From CAWUKV01 sp963923025 (lineage in GTDB: Bacteria > Cyanobacteriota > Cyanobacteriia > Phormidesmidales > Phormidesmidaceae): a DNA stretch of 54,967 bases. The stretch's first letter is position 1. The number at the start of each line of letters is the position of its first letter. Positions 1 through 8,440 of the stretch are shown piece by piece. Made by a program: the position numbers and the translations under genes. The notes under the pieces are model-generated. The model was not told the origin of the DNA. It saw only the letters and a list, made by a program, of their open reading frames with translations, and did not search any database. The stretch is from assembly GCA_963923025.1 (NCBI GenBank), contig CAWUKV010000007.1:1-54967 (forward strand), given 5' to 3'.

Positions 1-171
1 TTCAGTCCCGTACCATTCGCTGCCATCCCGACTAAACTTTTGTCAGTCAATCAGGGAACCGGGTTAGGGCTCTTTGCCAGCTACCAAATCATGACTGCCC
101 ACAGGGGGCAACTGCTCTGTCAGTCTCAGCCTCATGAGGGGAGCATGTTTCAAATTTGGTTGCCGCTTTGA
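1..171 (+). CDS. Histidine kinase C-terminus (partial)
   Basis: The reading frame is open from the first base and ends at a TGA, giving 56 residues. It contains the ATP-lid G2 box NQGTGLGL followed by the last strands and helix of a HATPase_c fold, ending GSMFQIWLPL. This is the usual C-terminus of a two-component sensor kinase. The sensor and phospho-acceptor parts lie outside the window, so the signal it senses cannot be told. No response regulator follows directly; the nearest is the REC-GAF protein on the opposite strand near 1.9 kb. Confidence 0.85.
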   Translation, partial: FSPVPFAAIPTKLLSVNQGTGLGLFASYQIMTAHRGQLLCQSQPHEGSMFQIWLPL

Positions 172-514
172 TATACCGCTAGCGATCCACTGACAAACCG
201 CAACTCAAATAGACGCGTCCTATGCTGCCTATCGGGAAAACCGAATCTTAAGAAGGGATAATCCCCAACGCTGGTTCCCTAATCCGGTGACATCATAAAT
301 AAGAAGGCTGTAGGAAAATCTCGCCACAAGCTTCTTCCAGTGCTGTTGGACGCCTGTTCGTACCTGCACCCCAGCCTTTAACGCAGCGATACTGCCCAGT
401 CTGTCATCGTATCTTTAACTTTCTAGTTCAAGTTGTCTGGAAAGTGGGTTCTACGACCTGAGGTACTGGGTAGATGTGGTAGTTACCGCCGACATCCCAC
501 CGAGGAGGAACCCC
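172..514. other. Intergenic region, no gene seen
   Basis: About 340 bases between the kinase end and the pentapeptide gene. No convincing ORF, RNA gene or strong hairpin was seen. It presumably holds the promoter of the downstream gene. The purine-rich sequence GAGGAGGAA at 502-510 is a strong ribosome-binding site that fixes the ATG at 515 rather than the upstream in-frame GTG at 476. Confidence 0.5.
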
Positions 515-967
515 ATGCGACCCGTAACCCGCAACATTGTTAGGACCGGTCTGGCTACCCTGGTATTGACGCTGCCCGTAGCCCTCGTAACTTCTGCACA
601 GGCGGCCGACCCGGCTGATGTTCAGCAGCTCCTGTTGACAGGCGTCTGTGCTAGCTGTGATCTTTCCGGTGCCGATTTGAGTAATCAACACCTAATTGGC
701 GCTGACCTGCGCGGTGCAAACCTTGCAGGGGCTTCCCTCAGCGGTAGCAACCTGGAAGGCGCTGATTTCTCAGGGGCCGATCTGAGCGGGGCTGACCTCA
801 GCGGCAGCTATCTCACTAACGCCGACCTCAGTCAGGCCCAGCTGGATGGTGCAAATCTATCTTCGGCAACCTTGTACGATACTGAAGTTGCAGGGGCCTC
901 GCTAACGGATATTGACCTGACAGGTGCGCAAATCTTCGGCACACCCATCAGCGTAGGGGGTGACTAG
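515..967 (+). CDS. Exported pentapeptide-repeat protein
   Basis: A 150-residue protein. It has a signal peptide (basic MRPVTRNIVR, then a hydrophobic stretch, then a likely cut after SAQA near residue 30), a short helical lead-in, and the motif CASCDLSGADL. About 18 pentapeptides of the A(D/N)LxG type follow, predicting a right-handed quadrilateral beta helix. The strong Shine-Dalgarno at 502-510 sets the start. Exported proteins of this layout, with a CxxC just before the first repeat, are common in cyanobacteria and are thought to sit in the lumen or periplasm; their job is unknown. Export is inferred from the signal peptide. Confidence 0.88.
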   Translation: MRPVTRNIVRTGLATLVLTLPVALVTSAQAADPADVQQLLLTGVCASCDLSGADLSNQHLIGADLRGANLAGASLSGSNLEGADFSGADLSGADLSGSYLTNADLSQAQLDGANLSSATLYDTEVAGASLTDIDLTGAQIFGTPISVGGD

Positions 968-1029
968 GCTTCGGCAACGCCCAGCTCTAGGGCTTTTCCG
1001 GTAGGGGAAGCTGTAGGTCTGGATGTGGT

Positions 1030-1932
1030 TTAGCAGCTCATGGCCTTGAGCCCGAGTGCTGCCTGGGCAGCAACGAGCTGCATCAGACGGCTGACATCAT
1101 CGAGGGTTTTATAGGCTTCGGTCCACTGAAGCGAAATGATCGCTTGGTACTGTCCTTGGTAAACCACGGGGACGACGAGATGGGAGCGGCTGTCCGAAGC
1201 CGTGTAAAGGGCCTTATCGTCATCAGTATCGGCTTGGTCAATATTGGCCATTGCTTGGGTAGTTTGGGTTGCGATCGCGCGCCTCACCAAACCATTTTCT
1301 GCCAGCAGCTGGGCCGCGCCATCCAGCGAGCCATACAGCTCCAGAGCCGTTTCGGTCTGTACCGCACAGACGCTAGCATTCAAAACCTGGCCGAGGCCAC
1401 TGGCCAACATCTGTAGGACGGCCTCAATCGGCATTTCTTGGGCAGAAAGCTGACCAATGGTGGTCAGGAGCTTGGTTTGTTTTTCAGACAGGTTCAGCTC
1501 AGCGGTGCGCTGCTTCAGGAGTTCGTAGGTGTCGGTTGCCCGCTGAACGACAGCCTTCAGCTCATCAGGATCCCAAGGTTTGGTGATGTAGCGGTACACC
1601 TGCCCAGCATTGATCGCCTGCACCAGGTCTTCTACATCGGTAAACCCCGTCAGAATAATCCGTACCGTATCCGGAAACTCCGGTACCGTCTTACTGAGAA
1701 ACTCCGTGCCCGTCATTTCTGGCATGCGCTGATCAGAGATGATGACCGCGACTTCACCTTCGTTTTGCAACACGTCTAGTGCCTGGACGCCACTTTCGGC
1801 GCGCAGAACCTGATATTCTCGGCGGAACGTACGATAGAGCAAATCCAGATTGTCGGGCTCGTCGTCTACTACCAGCATTCTGGGCTTTTTCAACGAGGGG
1901 GTCCCTGCGGTCAAAGGGCTGATTGCGTTCAT
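1030..1932 (-). CDS. Response regulator, REC plus GAF-like domain
   Basis: A 300-residue protein. The receiver domain spans about 18-135: acidic pair D23/D24, phospho-acceptor D67 in ISDQRMP, T95 in ILTG and K118 in ITKPW. The SDQRMPEMTG and YRYITKPWDP wording is typical of the RpfG/HD-GYP-type receiver branch. There is no HD-GYP or DNA-binding domain. After a helical linker (about 125-155) comes a GAF-like domain (about 155-295). It may therefore act as a phosphorelay output that binds a ligand or a partner. The partner kinase is unknown; the kinase fragment at the window start is on the other strand. Confidence 0.87.
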   Translation of the reverse strand: MNAISPLTAGTPSLKKPRMLVVDDEPDNLDLLYRTFRREYQVLRAESGVQALDVLQNEGEVAVIISDQRMPEMTGTEFLSKTVPEFPDTVRIILTGFTDVEDLVQAINAGQVYRYITKPWDPDELKAVVQRATDTYELLKQRTAELNLSEKQTKLLTTIGQLSAQEMPIEAVLQMLASGLGQVLNASVCAVQTETALELYGSLDGAAQLLAENGLVRRAIATQTTQAMANIDQADTDDDKALYTASDSRSHLVVPVVYQGQYQAIISLQWTEAYKTLDDVSRLMQLVAAQAALGLKAMSC

Positions 1933-2296
1933 CGATCACTTGCACATCGGGCGTCTCCCTTAGTAATCCCGCAGTCCTTTCTGAAATATCGCGGAGTCCA
2001 TTGTCGACTTGCCCCGTAAGAAATTACAGTTTGACCCCCAACTCGGTGACTTACGGGTACGTAAAGTATAGCTATGGCAGCCGTCAGGTCTGTTAAGCTC
2101 TTGGGCCATCGGGCTGTAGGCCAAACAGGAAGCCGTACTCGGGGTCCTAACCGATCCGGTGCTAGCTATATTTTCTGCGGTGTGGGTGACCAGACACTGA
2201 GTCGGAACCAAGAATCAGCAGCGTAATTATCCTGATTGCCACCACAGCCACAGCGGTGTGGTAAGACAGACAGGAGTATTCGACTGAGAATCGCCT
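1933..2296. other. Divergent intergenic region
   Basis: About 360 bases separating the minus-strand response regulator from the plus-strand SGNH protein. It should hold both promoters. Short minus-strand ORFs here have no start signal, no family resemblance and biased composition, and are not called. No repeat or RNA gene was recognised. Confidence 0.45.
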
Positions 2297-3280
2297 GTGA
2301 AAATCGCCATTGTTGCCGTAACGCTGCTCTTAGGGCTGATCGCGCTAGTGGAATTGGGTCTGCGTTGGGGGCTAGGGTTGGGCTCCCCACCCCTGTACCA
2401 GGCTGATACGGCCATCGGCTACCTGTTGGCCCCGAGCCAACGCCTGCGCCGCTTTGGCAACCGCATCATGATCAACCGCTATGGGATGCGCAACGATCCG
2501 ATTGAGCCCCAACCATCGGAGACGACGCTGCGGGTCATGCTATTGGGGGATTCCATCGTGAACGGCAACTGGTGGACTGACCAAACTGAAACGCTCTCGG
2601 CTCGATTGGAACAGGCCCTGCAGGCCCAGTTACCGACCGCAAATGGGGCAGCATCCTTCCAAACCGCAGAAGTTCTCAACGTGTCAGCCAATTCCTGGGG
2701 TCCCCGCAATCAGCGGGCCTACCTGGAGCGTTACGGTACCTTTGCCGCCCAGGTCATCGTGCTGGTGATGAATACCGACGATTTGTTTGCTACCGAGCCC
2801 ACCTCGCTACAGGTCGGCCGCGATCCGGGCTATCCAGACCATAATCCCCCGGGTGCGATCGCAGAGCTGATCGAGCGCAGACGTCACCGGGGTCGCGCCA
2901 TCCCTGGGCTAAAAGACATCCAGAACGAGTCGGGCGACCGGGTTGGGAAGAATTTAGCGGCGGCAACGGCGATCTATCAGCAGGTAATCGCCAGCGGGGG
3001 ACAGATGATTTTGGTGTTGACCCCGCTGAAGCGGGAAGTCCTGCCGCCAGGGCCGCGTGATTACGAAATTACCGCCCGGCAACGAGTCGATGAGTGGGTG
3101 CAAGAAAAGGGTATCCCCTACCTCAATTTTCTGGCGGACTTTCAAGCAGTTCCGGACCCGGAAGTGCTCTACCGCGACCACATTCACCTGAGCCCCGCAG
3201 GCAACGAGCGCGTAAAAGCACAGCTGCTGACTGCCGTACAAAGCGTCTTTACTACCGAACAGTTACCGACATCTCCTTAA
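2297..3280 (+). CDS. Membrane-anchored SGNH/GDSL-like hydrolase
   Basis: A 327-residue protein starting with GTG. An N-terminal hydrophobic segment (residues 2-24) is probably a signal anchor. The SGNH fold begins at about 78 with block I GDSIVNG (nucleophile S86). The C-terminal block V reads DHIHLSPAGNERV (about 294-306), supplying the Asp/His pair. Such proteins act as esterases or acyl-transferases on the outside of the inner membrane; the substrate cannot be read from sequence. The gene overlaps the convergent oxidoreductase gene by 29 bases at the 3' ends. Confidence 0.82.
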   Translation: MKIAIVAVTLLLGLIALVELGLRWGLGLGSPPLYQADTAIGYLLAPSQRLRRFGNRIMINRYGMRNDPIEPQPSETTLRVMLLGDSIVNGNWWTDQTETLSARLEQALQAQLPTANGAASFQTAEVLNVSANSWGPRNQRAYLERYGTFAAQVIVLVMNTDDLFATEPTSLQVGRDPGYPDHNPPGAIAELIERRRHRGRAIPGLKDIQNESGDRVGKNLAAATAIYQQVIASGGQMILVLTPLKREVLPPGPRDYEITARQRVDEWVQEKGIPYLNFLADFQAVPDPEVLYRDHIHLSPAGNERVKAQLLTAVQSVFTTEQLPTSP

Positions 3281-4361
3281 GGACCCCTTCCACCTCTTCG
3301 GTCTGTCCCCAGGGGCGACCGTCTAAAGCCATCTGCTCGATTAGACTGGCCAGCCGCAGCGCCTTCAACGCTTGCTCCCCGCCGACAGAGGGCTTCTCGC
3401 CCCCACGGACGCAGTTGACAAAGTGCTCCAGCTCCGCATGTAGCGGCTCTATATTGCTGGTGTAGACCTTTTCAATCAGACCGTCCTGACGGTACAGCAC
3501 CTGGCCATGATCGGTCAGCGTTTGAGCCGTCGTCTGCCGGTGAATCAGAATCTCGTTATTCAGAAAGTCAGCTTCCGTCAGCGAATTGCGACAGTGGGCC
3601 GCGATGTTGCGAATTTTGCGATGGGTGACCTTGCTGGCCGTCAGCGTCGCCACAATGCCGTTGGCAAAGCCCAGCGTTGCGGTGACGTAGTCAAGGTAGG
3701 GCGAATTTGTCCCCCGGCTACCGCTGGCAGTCAGCTTCACCACCGAAGACCCGGCCAGCTCTAGCAGCAGGTCAATGTCGTGGATCATTAGATCGAGCAC
3801 TACGGACACATCATTGGCCCGCTGGGAATACGGGCTCATCCGCCGGGCCTCTAGTGCCAGCAGTTCTTCGGTTTTGAGCACCTTATGAAGTTCTTGGAAG
3901 GCCGGGTTAAACCGCTCAATGTGGCCCACCTGGAGAATGCAGCCGGAGCTAGCAGCGGCGTTGACCAGCGACTCGGCTTCAGCAATGCTGGCGGCAATGG
4001 GCTTTTCGATCAGGACATGTACGCCGGACTGGAGACAGGCCATGCCCACCGTGTGGTGCAGCCGGGTGGGCACCGCCACACATACAGCGTCCACATGGCT
4101 GAGTAGCTCAGTATAGTCATCAAAAAATCGAACGCCGTACTTCCCTGCCGTATCTAGCCCCCGCTCAATGTTGACGTCTGAGACGCCCACCAGTTCAACG
4201 TCTTTTAGGCGGCTCAACACGCGGGCATGGTGTTGGCCCATGTTGCCAATACCGATTACGCCCAGACGCACTAACCGGCCGGACGCATCGTCTGCCCGTC
4301 CCTGATGACGTCCATTGGGCGTTGCCCCGTTTAACTGTCCGCTACCTGTGTCATGTTTCAC
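3252..4361 (-). CDS. Gfo/Idh/MocA-family NAD(P)-dependent oxidoreductase
   Basis: A 369-residue protein of normal family length with about 30 extra polar residues at the N-terminus. The Rossmann motif GVIGIGNMGQHHARVL is at 34-49, EKP (the conserved lysine that positions substrate) at 119-121, and HIERFNPA near 150. A C-terminal alpha/beta sheet domain follows. The family oxidises or reduces sugars, often nucleotide-sugar or inositol substrates. The HIERFNPAF wording resembles the UDP-N-acetylglucosamine 3-dehydrogenase-like branch, but substrate assignment is inference. Its 3' end overlaps the SGNH hydrolase gene by 29 bases in convergent orientation. Confidence 0.9.
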   Translation of the reverse strand: MKHDTGSGQLNGATPNGRHQGRADDASGRLVRLGVIGIGNMGQHHARVLSRLKDVELVGVSDVNIERGLDTAGKYGVRFFDDYTELLSHVDAVCVAVPTRLHHTVGMACLQSGVHVLIEKPIAASIAEAESLVNAAASSGCILQVGHIERFNPAFQELHKVLKTEELLALEARRMSPYSQRANDVSVVLDLMIHDIDLLLELAGSSVVKLTASGSRGTNSPYLDYVTATLGFANGIVATLTASKVTHRKIRNIAAHCRNSLTEADFLNNEILIHRQTTAQTLTDHGQVLYRQDGLIEKVYTSNIEPLHAELEHFVNCVRGGEKPSVGGEQALKALRLASLIEQMALDGRPWGQTEEVEGVLKEMSVTVR

Positions 4362-4467
4362 ATCAAGCTCCTCTCACCTGCTGACCCTACCTTCGAGTAT
4401 CACCCGAATTGCTGTTACAGCAAAGCAAATGGTCAGTTAACGCCTTAGAAATGACCTCAGGATCACC

Positions 4468-5883
4468 TCATGTTTGAGTATCGAGGGTGGCTGAGGGCTT
4501 CGCTGCGGGGCGCTGTGGCAATTTTTGCTGCGGCTGTAGGCGTTGGCCGAGACTGACAATTTTGATTTGTTCTACCTTGGGACCACTGGCTGCGGTGACG
4601 ATCAACTCCAGTCGATCGTCGTATAACAGCTGCTCCCCAGCCTGGGGAATCTTCTGCAGGTGAAAAATAACGAATCCGGCTAGGGTTTGGTAGTCTTCGA
4701 CAACCGGCAGCGACAGCCCCAGCTGGTCATTGACCGTTTCAATGTCGGTCTGGGCCAGGACCACTGCAGAATGGTCGTCCGTGAGCATAATGGGACCGTC
4801 CAATGAGACGGACGGCTCCTCATCGCCAATGATCTCCGCCGTTAGATCCTGCAACGTGACTAAGCCCGCCGTACCGCCATAGTCATCAACGACGATCATC
4901 ATGGCTTGGCGGGACTGCTGCATGCGGGTAAGCAGCTCGTTTAAGGGCAAATCTGCGGGTACAAACCGGGCAGGCCGGACCCAGCTGTGAATGGGGGTCT
5001 CAGGGTGAATTTGCCCCTGGGCCATCGGCTGAGCCAGTTCCTTAAAACGAATGATGCCACGCACATCATCGAACGACTCGCCCACAACGGGGTAGCGCGT
5101 ATAGCCCGTATCGGCCATCTCGTTGATCAGGTCTTGAAAGGTTGCCGTTTCGTCAATGGCATTAATCTGGGTGCGGGGCACCATGATTTCTTCTACAGTA
5201 ACGTCGCGAAACTCGAAGACGTTGTTCAAGATCTCTCGTTCGGCTTTGACCAATCCCGGCGTCTCTGCCGAGGTGCTAATGATGAGCTGTAGTTCTTGGG
5301 GCGAGAGCTGGTCAGCGGTCTCCCGGCTTAGGGGATCAATCCGCAACCCTCGCAGCAGTGTCTGAGTAGACCGATTGAGAATCCAAATCAGCGGGGTGAA
5401 AAATCGGGCAATGGTGAGGCTAGTTGGGCCGATGACGCGAGCAACGCGCTCGGGATACCGTAGCGCGATGGTTTTAGGGCACAGCTCACCCAGTACGATT
5501 TGCAGATAGGCAATTAAAACAAACGCCAACGTCAGCGCGACAGAGTGGGATATCCCCTGCAGAATCCGGGCGGGCAGGGCGGTCTTGCTCAGTCCTTGGA
5601 GCAGCAGCTGAGCCACTGTTGTTTCACCAATCCACCCCAGCGCCAAACTGGATAAGGTAATACCCAGCTGTGTGGCAGAAAGCAGTTGTTCAATACTTTG
5701 CTGTAGGCTTTGTACGGTTTTAGCCTGCAAGTCGCCACCGGCGGCTAGCTGGTTAATGCGAGATCGCCGCACCGACACAATAGAAAACTCGGCTGCGACA
5801 AAAAAGGCATTGAGCGCAATCAGTAGCGTAATCGCTAGCAACCGTATAGCCGCGTCTGTCCCCGTCATGGGCAGCCTAGCCAA
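4468..5883 (-). CDS. CNNM/CorC (TlyC)-type membrane protein with CBS pair
   Basis: A 471-residue protein with the full domain order of the hemolysin C/CorC family. The DUF21/CNNM transmembrane domain (about 10-200) has helices around LLAITLLIALNAFFVAAEFS and LTLAFVLIAYLQIVLGELCP. Two CBS domains follow (about 225-285 with VEEIMVPRTQI, and about 295-350 with MMIVVDDYGGTAGLVTLQDL), then a CorC_HlyC C-terminal domain (about 370-445). Members are linked to magnesium or sodium-coupled divalent-cation export and Mg homeostasis. The old hemolysin name is not supported as a function. The gene is monocistronic. Confidence 0.92.
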   Translation of the reverse strand: MARLPMTGTDAAIRLLAITLLIALNAFFVAAEFSIVSVRRSRINQLAAGGDLQAKTVQSLQQSIEQLLSATQLGITLSSLALGWIGETTVAQLLLQGLSKTALPARILQGISHSVALTLAFVLIAYLQIVLGELCPKTIALRYPERVARVIGPTSLTIARFFTPLIWILNRSTQTLLRGLRIDPLSRETADQLSPQELQLIISTSAETPGLVKAEREILNNVFEFRDVTVEEIMVPRTQINAIDETATFQDLINEMADTGYTRYPVVGESFDDVRGIIRFKELAQPMAQGQIHPETPIHSWVRPARFVPADLPLNELLTRMQQSRQAMMIVVDDYGGTAGLVTLQDLTAEIIGDEEPSVSLDGPIMLTDDHSAVVLAQTDIETVNDQLGLSLPVVEDYQTLAGFVIFHLQKIPQAGEQLLYDDRLELIVTAASGPKVEQIKIVSLGQRLQPQQKLPQRPAAKPSATLDTQT

Positions 5884-6134
5884 AAATGACTCATGACAAA
5901 ATGCTTCTGGGCAATACTCTGTGTTGCGTTGGGTCTGTCTAATTCTATAGCGTCAGTTCGACAAGGCTAGCGTTATGCAACACAGACCCAGCATAGAGAC
6001 ACCTCAAAGGTCAGCACTGGCGGCAAAATCAAAGCCATGGCGAGGCCTACTGCTAGCGATAGCGCCACCCGCTCATAGGCTCGAAGAACATCTCAGGTTG
6101 CGACCCTTTCTCTTCAAGGTCGAACGCCCGTCGG

Positions 6135-6398
6135 TTAATCAGCTGCGCCCAAGCCACCGTCAATTCTGGCCTTTACATCTTTGAGAATATCTTCTTCCTT
6201 TAGTAGGACAAAGTCACTGCCCTGAGCATTGCTGGTGCGGTTGGCCGCTGTGACGTTGGACGGGCGGGTTTCGGGCTGACGTACCCCCGTCAGTGCCTGA
6301 CGACCCAGAGCATACCCCCAAGAGGCACTGACAATGCCAGAGCCAAACATCAGGGCCAGTAAGATTAAAGTAAATGCGATCGCAGGATTAAGGGCCAT
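6135..6398 (-). CDS. Small single-span membrane protein, conserved in cyanobacteria
   Basis: An 87-residue protein with one N-terminal hydrophobic helix (about 7-29, small-residue rich: ALMFGSGIVSASWGYALG). The tail is polar and ends in a charged helix (LLKEEDILKDVKARI). The arrangement and MALNPAIAFTLI-type start look like a conserved cyanobacterial hypothetical family, but no function is known to me. It stands alone between the CNNM gene and the tRNA, both its neighbours being in independent transcription units. Confidence 0.75.
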   Translation of the reverse strand: MALNPAIAFTLILLALMFGSGIVSASWGYALGRQALTGVRQPETRPSNVTAANRTSNAQGSDFVLLKEEDILKDVKARIDGGLGAAD

Positions 6399-6713
6399 CG
6401 TCCGTTCAAACTTGTCCGTTTAGAAAATTATTCAAGTCGTCTTGTCGCGTATCCGGTTGAGCCAACCGATCACAGCTACGCTTCAATAGCGCCAATCAGC
6501 AGAGCTACTATCGGCTTCAGCCTACCCCAATTTTTTCTATAAGTTAACGCACGGGTGCACCGGCCGGGCGTATGGACCAAACAACAGGGCCAAAGCGGGT
6601 CATAGACCAATGTATTGGTCCGCCGCCGCCGCTGTCGCCGCCGCTGTTAAAGTCCTTGTACGCCAGGTTCGCAGCGTTGGTAGATTCGGCTATCATAGGG
6701 CAGCAAACCGCGA
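6399..6713. other. Upstream region of tRNA-Ile2 with palindrome and CCG-rich run
   Basis: About 315 bases without a gene. It holds a perfect 7-bp inverted repeat (GACCAAT at 6605-6611, ATTGGTC at 6614-6620) running directly into a CCG/GCC-rich microsatellite-like stretch at about 6620-6645. The promoters of the minus-strand membrane protein and of the tRNA must lie here. The long plus-strand frame crossing the tRNA is not a gene. Confidence 0.5.
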
Positions 6714-6786
6714 CCAGGGTTGGCCGAGCGGATTAGGCAGCGAACTCATAATTCGCCTCAGGCAGGTTCGATTCCTGCACCCTGGA
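6714..6786 (+). tRNA. trnI-CAU: tRNA-Ile2, anticodon CAT (lysidine-modified type)
   Basis: A complete 73-nt cloverleaf. Acceptor CCAGGGT (6714-6720) pairs with ACCCTGG (6779-6785), discriminator A at 6786. The D stem is GCC/GGC. Anticodon stem GCGAA/TTCGC encloses loop CTCATAA with anticodon CAT at 6747-6749. T stem is GCAGG/CCTGC with loop TTCGATT. CCA is not encoded. The D arm TGGCCGAGCGG and loop ACTCATAATT resemble the chloroplast trnI-CAU gene rather than initiator or elongator tRNA-Met. The likely role is decoding AUA after TilS converts C34 to lysidine. Elongator Met is the alternative. Confidence 0.9.
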
Positions 6787-6858
6787 TTAAGTTATGACCT
6801 TGGTGACTTGGCTTAAGCCGCCCAGTGGGACGGCACCGCCTGGTACACCTGTGCTGTC

Positions 6859-6900
6859 TTAAAAAAGCGGCACTGCGCAATTGTTGCTGCACAGTACCGC
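6859..6900 (-). terminator. Rho-independent terminator of the exported small protein gene
   Basis: On the minus strand GCGGTACTG (complement of 6892-6900) pairs with the complement of GCGGCACTG (6867-6875), with one G-U. A run of six T follows (complement of 6861-6866). It lies 49 bases past the stop codon of the gene ending at 6949. Confidence 0.75.
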
Positions 6901-6948
6901 ACTAGGGGGTAGTGAATTCGATTGGGGCCAGCCTAAGAACGTGGGTCT

Positions 6949-7374
6949 CTAGCGGCGTGGCAGGGGCTCGAAGTTGAACTCACTGCCCACGACGCGGCTG
7001 TTAGTTTGAGACAGCGGCAGCAGCTGGACAGACGTGCTGTAAGGGTTACGCAGGTCGGGCACGCGCAGGGTCGGAGTGTTACGCGTTTGTAAGAACATCA
7101 GTTCACCATAGGCCGTTTCTAATGCCTCGGCATCTCGGTCCATCTCCAGCTCGGGAAATGCCGCGGAGCCAAACCAGCCGGGGCCAAAAATCAGGTCAAC
7201 TTGGCGAGCGAAGGTGCGGTTGCGGTAGTAGTCGCCGCTGTGGGTATAGCTAATATCTTCGATGGTATCTAGCAGTGTTGGCTCAGCCAGGAGAATCTCT
7301 TGTGCATTGGCCTGGGTGGCTACAGCCGCTGTCGCTAGCATGGCAGCAGCACCGGCTTGAATTAGTTTGCCCAT
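6949..7374 (-). CDS. Small exported protein of unknown function
   Basis: A 141-residue protein. The ATG at 7374 is preferred over a longer frame because GAGGAC sits just upstream and the sequence then begins with a clean signal peptide (MGKLIQAGAAAMLATAAVATQANA, likely cut after ANA). The mature part is acidic, contains FGPGWFGSAAFPEL, and has no domain I recognise. It ends with a basic PLPRR tail. A rho-independent terminator follows at 6859-6900. Periplasmic or lumenal location is inferred. Confidence 0.7.
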   Translation of the reverse strand: MGKLIQAGAAAMLATAAVATQANAQEILLAEPTLLDTIEDISYTHSGDYYRNRTFARQVDLIFGPGWFGSAAFPELEMDRDAEALETAYGELMFLQTRNTPTLRVPDLRNPYSTSVQLLPLSQTNSRVVGSEFNFEPLPRR

Positions 7375-7652
7375 TGGGGATGTCCTCACGGTTTGGGGAT
7401 AGGAGTTACTGCGTGAACGCTCGATGATGCGCGATCGCAAGCTGCGGAAAGCAAAACTGCACCAGCGACTGTAGCGAGCGCCTTGGGTCCTTACGGTTTG
7501 TAGCTATGTTACCCTGCTGACCAAAAACGATAAACTGGCTGCGGTCCACTGGCAGGATTGAGGTGCTTCATGCATCCCAGACCCAACATCCCAACCGTTC
7601 CTGCTGTGCCCCAACTACTCAACCGCTTAGCCTAGAGGATATAACCGCCCCG

Positions 7653-8258
7653 ATGACCGACTCTCCCCGCTTTGATGCCCTGTCTATTCCCACTGCTAGC
7701 GTGTCTGAGCTGCAGTCAGCCCTACTCGACTTGATTTGCACAGCAGCCTACAAAGAAGGCGACTTTGTGCTGTCTTCGGGCCAGTCGTCCACCTACTACA
7801 TCAACGGCAAGCAGGCCACGCTGCATCCCCAAGGGGGAACGATGGTGGGTCGGCTGCTGCTGGATCGTCTACCCGCAGGGACCGTGGGCGTGGGCGGACT
7901 GACACTCGGCGCAGACCCAATGGTGACGGCGATTAGTGTGGCGGCAACCTACGCCGGACAGTCCGTTACCCCCCTCATCGTGCGCAAGGCTGCCAAGGGG
8001 CATGGTACTCAGGCGTACATTGAGGGGCCGTCGCTGCCCGAGGGCAGCTCAGTTGTGGTGATCGAAGATGTCGTGACAACGGGGCAGTCTGCTATGACAG
8101 CGGTAGAGCGGCTGCAGGGGGCAGGCTATCAGGTCGACACGATTTTGGCGCTGGTAGACCGACAGCAGGGCGGTGGCGAACTATACGCAGCCGCTGGGCT
8201 CCAGTTTGAGGCGCTCTATACCATTGCAGAGGTGCAGGCCCGATGGCGAGCGTTGTAG
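7653..8258 (+). CDS. pyrE: Orotate phosphoribosyltransferase
   Basis: A 201-residue protein from the ATG at 7653 (AGAGGAT lies upstream; a GTG at 7563 would add 30 unlike residues). It transfers ribose-5-phosphate from PRPP to orotate to make OMP, the fifth step of pyrimidine synthesis, in the cytosol. Visible motifs are FVLSSGQSSTYYINGK (orotate side), LIVRKAAKGHG (catalytic lysine loop) and the PRPP-binding loop VVVIEDVVTTGQSA. Length is normal. It stands alone, with no other pyr genes nearby. Confidence 0.95.
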   Translation: MTDSPRFDALSIPTASVSELQSALLDLICTAAYKEGDFVLSSGQSSTYYINGKQATLHPQGGTMVGRLLLDRLPAGTVGVGGLTLGADPMVTAISVAATYAGQSVTPLIVRKAAKGHGTQAYIEGPSLPEGSSVVVIEDVVTTGQSAMTAVERLQGAGYQVDTILALVDRQQGGGELYAAAGLQFEALYTIAEVQARWRAL

Positions 8259-8440
8259 CAGTGGGCTCTATAGAGGCGGTTTTTGCCATAGCGGTTTTGT
8301 TGCAGGGCTAACGTAAAGTCTTAACCCTGAGCGGCGTCGGGGCTCGTTACTATAGGACTATGTCAGGCACCGCAGCGGTTTTTGCGATCTTTCCAGCGCT
8401 GCGCCGCAATTGTGATGCAGTCTCCCTTCATCTCGTTTCT

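Noticed and set aside
6610..6816. 68-residue frame crossing the tRNA
   Set aside because: It runs straight through a complete tRNA cloverleaf.
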